Source: Cyanobacteria bacterium SBLK
GTDB taxonomy: Bacteria > Cyanobacteriota > Cyanobacteriia > Cyanobacteriales > Spirulinaceae
Direction of reading: 5' to 3'
Length of the DNA: 55,764 nucleotides
Assembly (NCBI GenBank): GCA_017746715.1
Contig: JAGHZQ010000068.1
Coordinates: 1 to 55,764, forward strand
How positions within the stretch are numbered: the first letter of the stretch is position 1; each line of letters opens with the position of its first letter. This document shows positions 52,686 to 55,764 of the stretch, in pieces. A program made the position numbers and the translations under genes. The notes beneath the pieces were generated by a model, which made no database searches, was not told the DNA's origin, and worked only from the letters and a program-made list of their open reading frames with translations.

Positions 52686-53858
52686 TTACAACTTCTCAAT
52701 TGCAATCTTAAGGCGATCGATAGCATCTTGAATATTATTGAGAGAATTGGCGTAGGATAACCGTAAATATCCCGTACCAAATTCTCCAAATGCTGTCCCT
52801 GGTAGCAAAGCAATTCCGGCCTCCTCTAATAAATAATCTGCTAAATTCTGAGAGTCTAGAGGCAAATTTTTAACATTGGGAAAAACATAAAATGCACCTG
52901 ACGGTTTTAAACAATGAACGCCTTGAATACGATTTAAACCTTCTACAATAACATCTCGACGCTTTCTAAATTCCTCTCGCATCTGCACTACAAAATCTTG
53001 AGAGCTTTTAAGAGCTTTAACACCCGCAATCTGTGTAAAAGCACAAGTACAAGAATTAGAGTTGATCGTGAGTTGCTCTATTTTTTTTGCAATAGCTTTT
53101 GGTGCAACACCATATCCCAAACGCCATCCTGTCATTGCATAGGTTTTAGAGTAACCATCAATTAAAATTGTTCGCTCTTTCATATTGGGAATACTAATAA
53201 TACTTTGATGAGAAGCATCATAGAGCAATCGAGAATAAATTTCATCTGCGAGAATATAAAAATCGTATTTGTTCGCCAATTCTGCGATCGCTTGCAAATC
53301 TGCCCTATTTAAAAATCCTCCCGTTGGATTGTGGGGAGAATTGAGAATGAACAAACGCGTGCGATCGCTAACAAGTATTTCTAAATCCTCCTTACGAAAG
53401 CAAAAATTCTCTTCTTCGATTAAAGGCAAAGAAATTGCTTTTCCCTCAACAAAATTAATAACCGATCGATAAGTCGGAAATCCCGGATTGGGATAAATGA
53501 CCTCATCTCCTACATTCACTAATGCCAAGATTGTAAAAAAGATAATGGATTTTGCACCGGGAGTCACCACCACTTCATCGGGATGTATCTCCACTCCCCG
53601 CGTTTGCGAAATATGTTCCGCGATCGTTTCTCGCAATACCAATAAACCCGCAGCCGGAGTATAACCTGTATAGCCATCCTGCATCGCTTGAAATGCAGCT
53701 TGGCAAATATGGGGAGGAGTCGGAAAATCTGGCTGTCCAATTTCCAGATGGATGATTTTGCATCCTTGTGCTTCTAGCTGTTTCGCTTTTGCTAAAACTT
53801 CAAAAGCAGATTCCGTCCCCAAGCGATCCATGCGCGTTGCAAATTGAATATTCATCAT
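52686..53858 (-). CDS. Class I PLP aminotransferase
   Basis: A 390-residue aspartate-aminotransferase-like enzyme. HLEIGQPDFPTPPHI, LNSPHNPTGGFL, DEIYSRL and the Schiff-base K238 in DGYSKTYAMTGWRLGYG are visible, and the C-terminal Arg lies in YLRLSYAN. Amino-donor specificity is not readable. Divergent from lnt (57 bp gap). Two ATGs (53858 and 53855) compete as starts. Confidence 0.9.
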   Translation of the reverse strand: MMNIQFATRMDRLGTESAFEVLAKAKQLEAQGCKIIHLEIGQPDFPTPPHICQAAFQAMQDGYTGYTPAAGLLVLRETIAEHISQTRGVEIHPDEVVVTPGAKSIIFFTILALVNVGDEVIYPNPGFPTYRSVINFVEGKAISLPLIEEENFCFRKEDLEILVSDRTRLFILNSPHNPTGGFLNRADLQAIAELANKYDFYILADEIYSRLLYDASHQSIISIPNMKERTILIDGYSKTYAMTGWRLGYGVAPKAIAKKIEQLTINSNSCTCAFTQIAGVKALKSSQDFVVQMREEFRKRRDVIVEGLNRIQGVHCLKPSGAFYVFPNVKNLPLDSQNLADYLLEEAGIALLPGTAFGEFGTGYLRLSYANSLNNIQDAIDRLKIAIEKL

Positions 53859-53915
53859 CCAATCCTGCTGATTAACTTTTAAAATGATTACTTGTTCTTT
53901 TCTGATAGTGCTTTA

Positions 53916-55478
53916 ATGCGATCGCTTTCTAGTCCTTCTTCTTTACAATTCTTATCGATTCTCCCCTACCCTCGATTGATTTTTGCATTATTCGGAGGCA
54001 TCTTGATGGGCTTGACACCTGCCCCTGTAGAAGCCTTTCCTTTAGCATGGGTTGCCTTAATTCCACTTTGGGTTTCTACAATCCGCGCATCTCGAAAAAT
54101 GGCAATTATTTACGCGATCGCGTGGGGATTTGGCTATTATGGTTTAGCACTTTTCTGGATTACCGGGATTCATCCGATGATGTGGTTGGGCATTCCTTGG
54201 CTGGGAAGTCTTGCAATCGCAATATTTTGTTGGCTTTTTATTACGTTTTGGGGAATTGGTTTAGTGATTGCTTGGTCATTTCTTTTACCCAAGAATAAAA
54301 ATTTTAAGATAGGTCCGAGAAATAGTTTATTACGAGTTTTAATCGGAACGTCAACATGGTGTGTTCTAGAAACACTGTGGAGTTATACTCCTTTATGGTG
54401 GTCTCCTCTTGCTTATACTCAAAGCCCTCACAACTTAATTGTTCTCCATTTAGGACAAATATCGGGAACGACAGCAGTAACAGCAGGCATTGTTGCCGTT
54501 AATGGTTTCTTAGCAGAAGCATTAGTACTGAGAAAGAAAAAATGGATAGGTTGGGAATTAAGTGGACTTGCGATTGTCTTGCTTATTAGTTTGCACGGAC
54601 TTGGATTGAGCTTGTATCTCCGTCCTCTCGTTAACGAAAATTCTTTGAAAGTTGGAATCATTCAAGGTAATATTCCCAATGAAATTAAACTCAATCCTGA
54701 AGGATGGTATAAAGCGATTGAAGGCTATACTTCAGGATATCGAGAATTGAGCGATCGAGGTGTTGATGCCGTTTTAACACCAGAAACAGCATTACCTTTT
54801 ATTTGGCAAGATCGAGGACAATTTCAAAGCTCATTTTATCGTGCCATTTTGGATAAAGGAGTATTAGCATGGGTAGGGGGATTCAAGCAAGAAGATAAGA
54901 AAATCACGAATAGTTTATTTACTGTAACGAGTAAAGGTGAAAACATCAGCCATTACGATAAGGTAAAACTCGTGCCTTTAGGGGAATATATTCCATTTCA
55001 AAAGGTTTTAGGGAATTTTATAGATCGCCTGTCTCCTCTAGAAGCAATTTTAGTACCCGGAGACCCAAAGCAAGTTTTTGAAACTCCCTTTGGACGAGCG
55101 ATCGTAGGAATTTGCTATGAATCGGCTTTTCCCTATCACTTCCAACGACAAGCAGCACGAGGAGGAGAGTTTATTCTGACTGCATCCAATAATGCCCACT
55201 ATAGCAATGTCATGCCAGCACAGCACCATGCTTTGGATGTCATGCGAGCTATTGAAAGCGATCGCTGGGCTGTTCGGGCAACAAATACAGGTTACTCGGG
55301 AATTGTCGATCCCCATGGAAAAACATTGTGGATATCGGATATCAATACTTATGAACTTTATTCGGGAACGATTTATCATCGCACGACTAAAACCTTATAT
55401 GTCCTGTGGGGAGATTGGTTGACTTGGTGCTTTTTAGCGATCGGGACGATCTCGTTCCTCCTTCAAGAAAAACATTGA
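53916..55478 (+). CDS. lnt: Apolipoprotein N-acyltransferase
   Basis: 520 residues from ATG 53916; an upstream TTG at 53892 would add eight. About six membrane helices occupy the first 235 residues. A nitrilase-fold catalytic domain follows with the Glu-Lys-Cys triad at E290 (LTPETALPF), K349 (SHYDKVKL) and C400 (VGICYES). It finishes lipoprotein acylation at the inner membrane. Length and motifs are family-like. Confidence 0.95.
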   Translation: MRSLSSPSSLQFLSILPYPRLIFALFGGILMGLTPAPVEAFPLAWVALIPLWVSTIRASRKMAIIYAIAWGFGYYGLALFWITGIHPMMWLGIPWLGSLAIAIFCWLFITFWGIGLVIAWSFLLPKNKNFKIGPRNSLLRVLIGTSTWCVLETLWSYTPLWWSPLAYTQSPHNLIVLHLGQISGTTAVTAGIVAVNGFLAEALVLRKKKWIGWELSGLAIVLLISLHGLGLSLYLRPLVNENSLKVGIIQGNIPNEIKLNPEGWYKAIEGYTSGYRELSDRGVDAVLTPETALPFIWQDRGQFQSSFYRAILDKGVLAWVGGFKQEDKKITNSLFTVTSKGENISHYDKVKLVPLGEYIPFQKVLGNFIDRLSPLEAILVPGDPKQVFETPFGRAIVGICYESAFPYHFQRQAARGGEFILTASNNAHYSNVMPAQHHALDVMRAIESDRWAVRATNTGYSGIVDPHGKTLWISDINTYELYSGTIYHRTTKTLYVLWGDWLTWCFLAIGTISFLLQEKH

Positions 55479-55551
55479 CCTTCAAAACCCAGTGATAGCA
55501 AGGCCTTGGCAAGAATCCGGAAAATCTTTCAAAAAATTTTGCGAAAAGGGG

Positions 55552-55580
55552 TTGACAGGTGCAAAAAAAGTAGATATCTT
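55552..55580 (+). promoter_or_regulatory. Sigma-70-type rRNA operon promoter
   Basis: TTGACA (55552-55557), a 17-base spacer and TATCTT (55575-55580) form a near-consensus promoter. An A/T-rich stretch upstream could act as an UP element. A GC-rich discriminator (GCGCGG) follows, as in stringently controlled rRNA promoters. Confidence 0.8.
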
Positions 55581-55593
55581 AGTAAATGCGCGG

Positions 55594-55624
55594 TTGAGAG
55601 AACAGCTCGAAACGAGGGACTCAA
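55594..55624 (+). other. Nested small hairpin in the rrn leader
   Basis: TTGAG (55594-55598) pairs with CTCAA (55620-55624), enclosing CTCGAAACGAG (55606-55616). A boxB-like antitermination element is possible. Confidence 0.4.
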
Positions 55625-55719
55625 AACCCGCGAACCGAACCAAGAAAAAAGAATAAGTTTGAAAGTAATAATACACTTCCTCGTCAAAAAAGAAAAGAGT
55701 TAAGGAAAAAAAGTTGATG

Positions 55720-55752
55720 CTTCAAGAAATCTCTCGTTGAGATGAGTTGAAG
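55720..55752 (+). other. Two-stem hairpin just before the 16S gene
   Basis: CTTCAA (55720-55725) pairs with TTGAAG (55747-55752). Inside, ATCTC (55729-55733) pairs with GAGAT (55739-55743). It abuts the 16S start and may take part in pre-rRNA processing. Confidence 0.65.
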
Positions 55753-55754
55753 AC

Positions 55755-55764
55755 AAAACGGAGA
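55755..55764 (+). rRNA. 16S rRNA, first bases (cut by window edge)
   Basis: The window ends in AAAACGGAGA, which aligns with the 5' end of 16S rRNA (AAAxxGGAGAG before TTTGATCC). Only about ten bases are inside. The upstream promoter, leader and hairpin support the call. Confidence 0.7.

Overview
This window is cyanobacterial chromosome. Evidence: the HIP1 octamer GCGATCGC recurs throughout, there is an nblA phycobilisome-degradation gene behind an NtcA-type promoter, a PucC-like (BCD family) carrier, DevBCA-type exporter genes, an RRM RNA-binding protein of the cyanobacterial Rbp type, and an RNase E that ends in the cyanobacterial arginine-rich PNPase-binding peptide. The genus cannot be fixed from the sequence.

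Layout. 1-290 is the end of an ISKra4-like insertion sequence. 327-8589 is a biosynthetic island: a methyltransferase abutting the IS end, an EamA carrier (minus strand), then nadA, a methyltransferase fused to an unassigned beta-rich domain, nadB, a second EamA carrier paralogous to the first, and an SDR. 8661-12022 holds a conserved hypothetical, a DUF4351 remnant, an HsdR_N-like nuclease and the PucC-like carrier. 12150-18446 is housekeeping: an inositol-monophosphatase-like enzyme, rnhB-rne, cysteine desulfurase and a DUF1997 protein. 18673-21872 is a TolC-like protein plus a MacB/FtsX-type permease; downstream lies a MITE-like inverted repeat that ends a small ORF. 22320-29596 carries rnz, cysE, a glycosyltransferase and smc. 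29597-36945 is more accessory: kinase and sulfotransferase fragments, a PRC-barrel protein, a single-domain globin, a lipoprotein, an orphan DNA-phosphorothioation-type methyltransferase with an internal duplication, a pentapeptide-repeat protein and a Uma2 protein with heptad repeats. 37040-43651 carries anmK, a conserved small protein, a Ser/Thr kinase, a tandem universal stress protein, nblA, an RRM protein and rpiA.

43730-52663 is a second island: a B12-binding radical SAM protein diverging from an acyltransferase-like gene, an extended SDR, DevB, DevC, a DevA ATPase fused to a cyclic-nucleotide-binding domain, a sterol-desaturase-family hydroxylase and an ACL5-like (thermospermine-type) aminopropyltransferase. 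It reads like an envelope-lipid synthesis and export cassette. A class I aminotransferase and lnt follow. The window stops about ten bases into a 16S rRNA gene: the rrn promoter and leader hairpins are visible at 55552-55752.

The two best candidates for undescribed systems are (i) the nadA-methyltransferase-nadB-EamA-SDR operon, which makes quinolinate but carries no nadC, suggesting a methylated, exported quinolinate-derived metabolite, and (ii) the DevBCA cassette with the sensor-fused ATPase. Both functions are inferences from gene content. All ORF assignments were made by reading protein motifs, without database searches.
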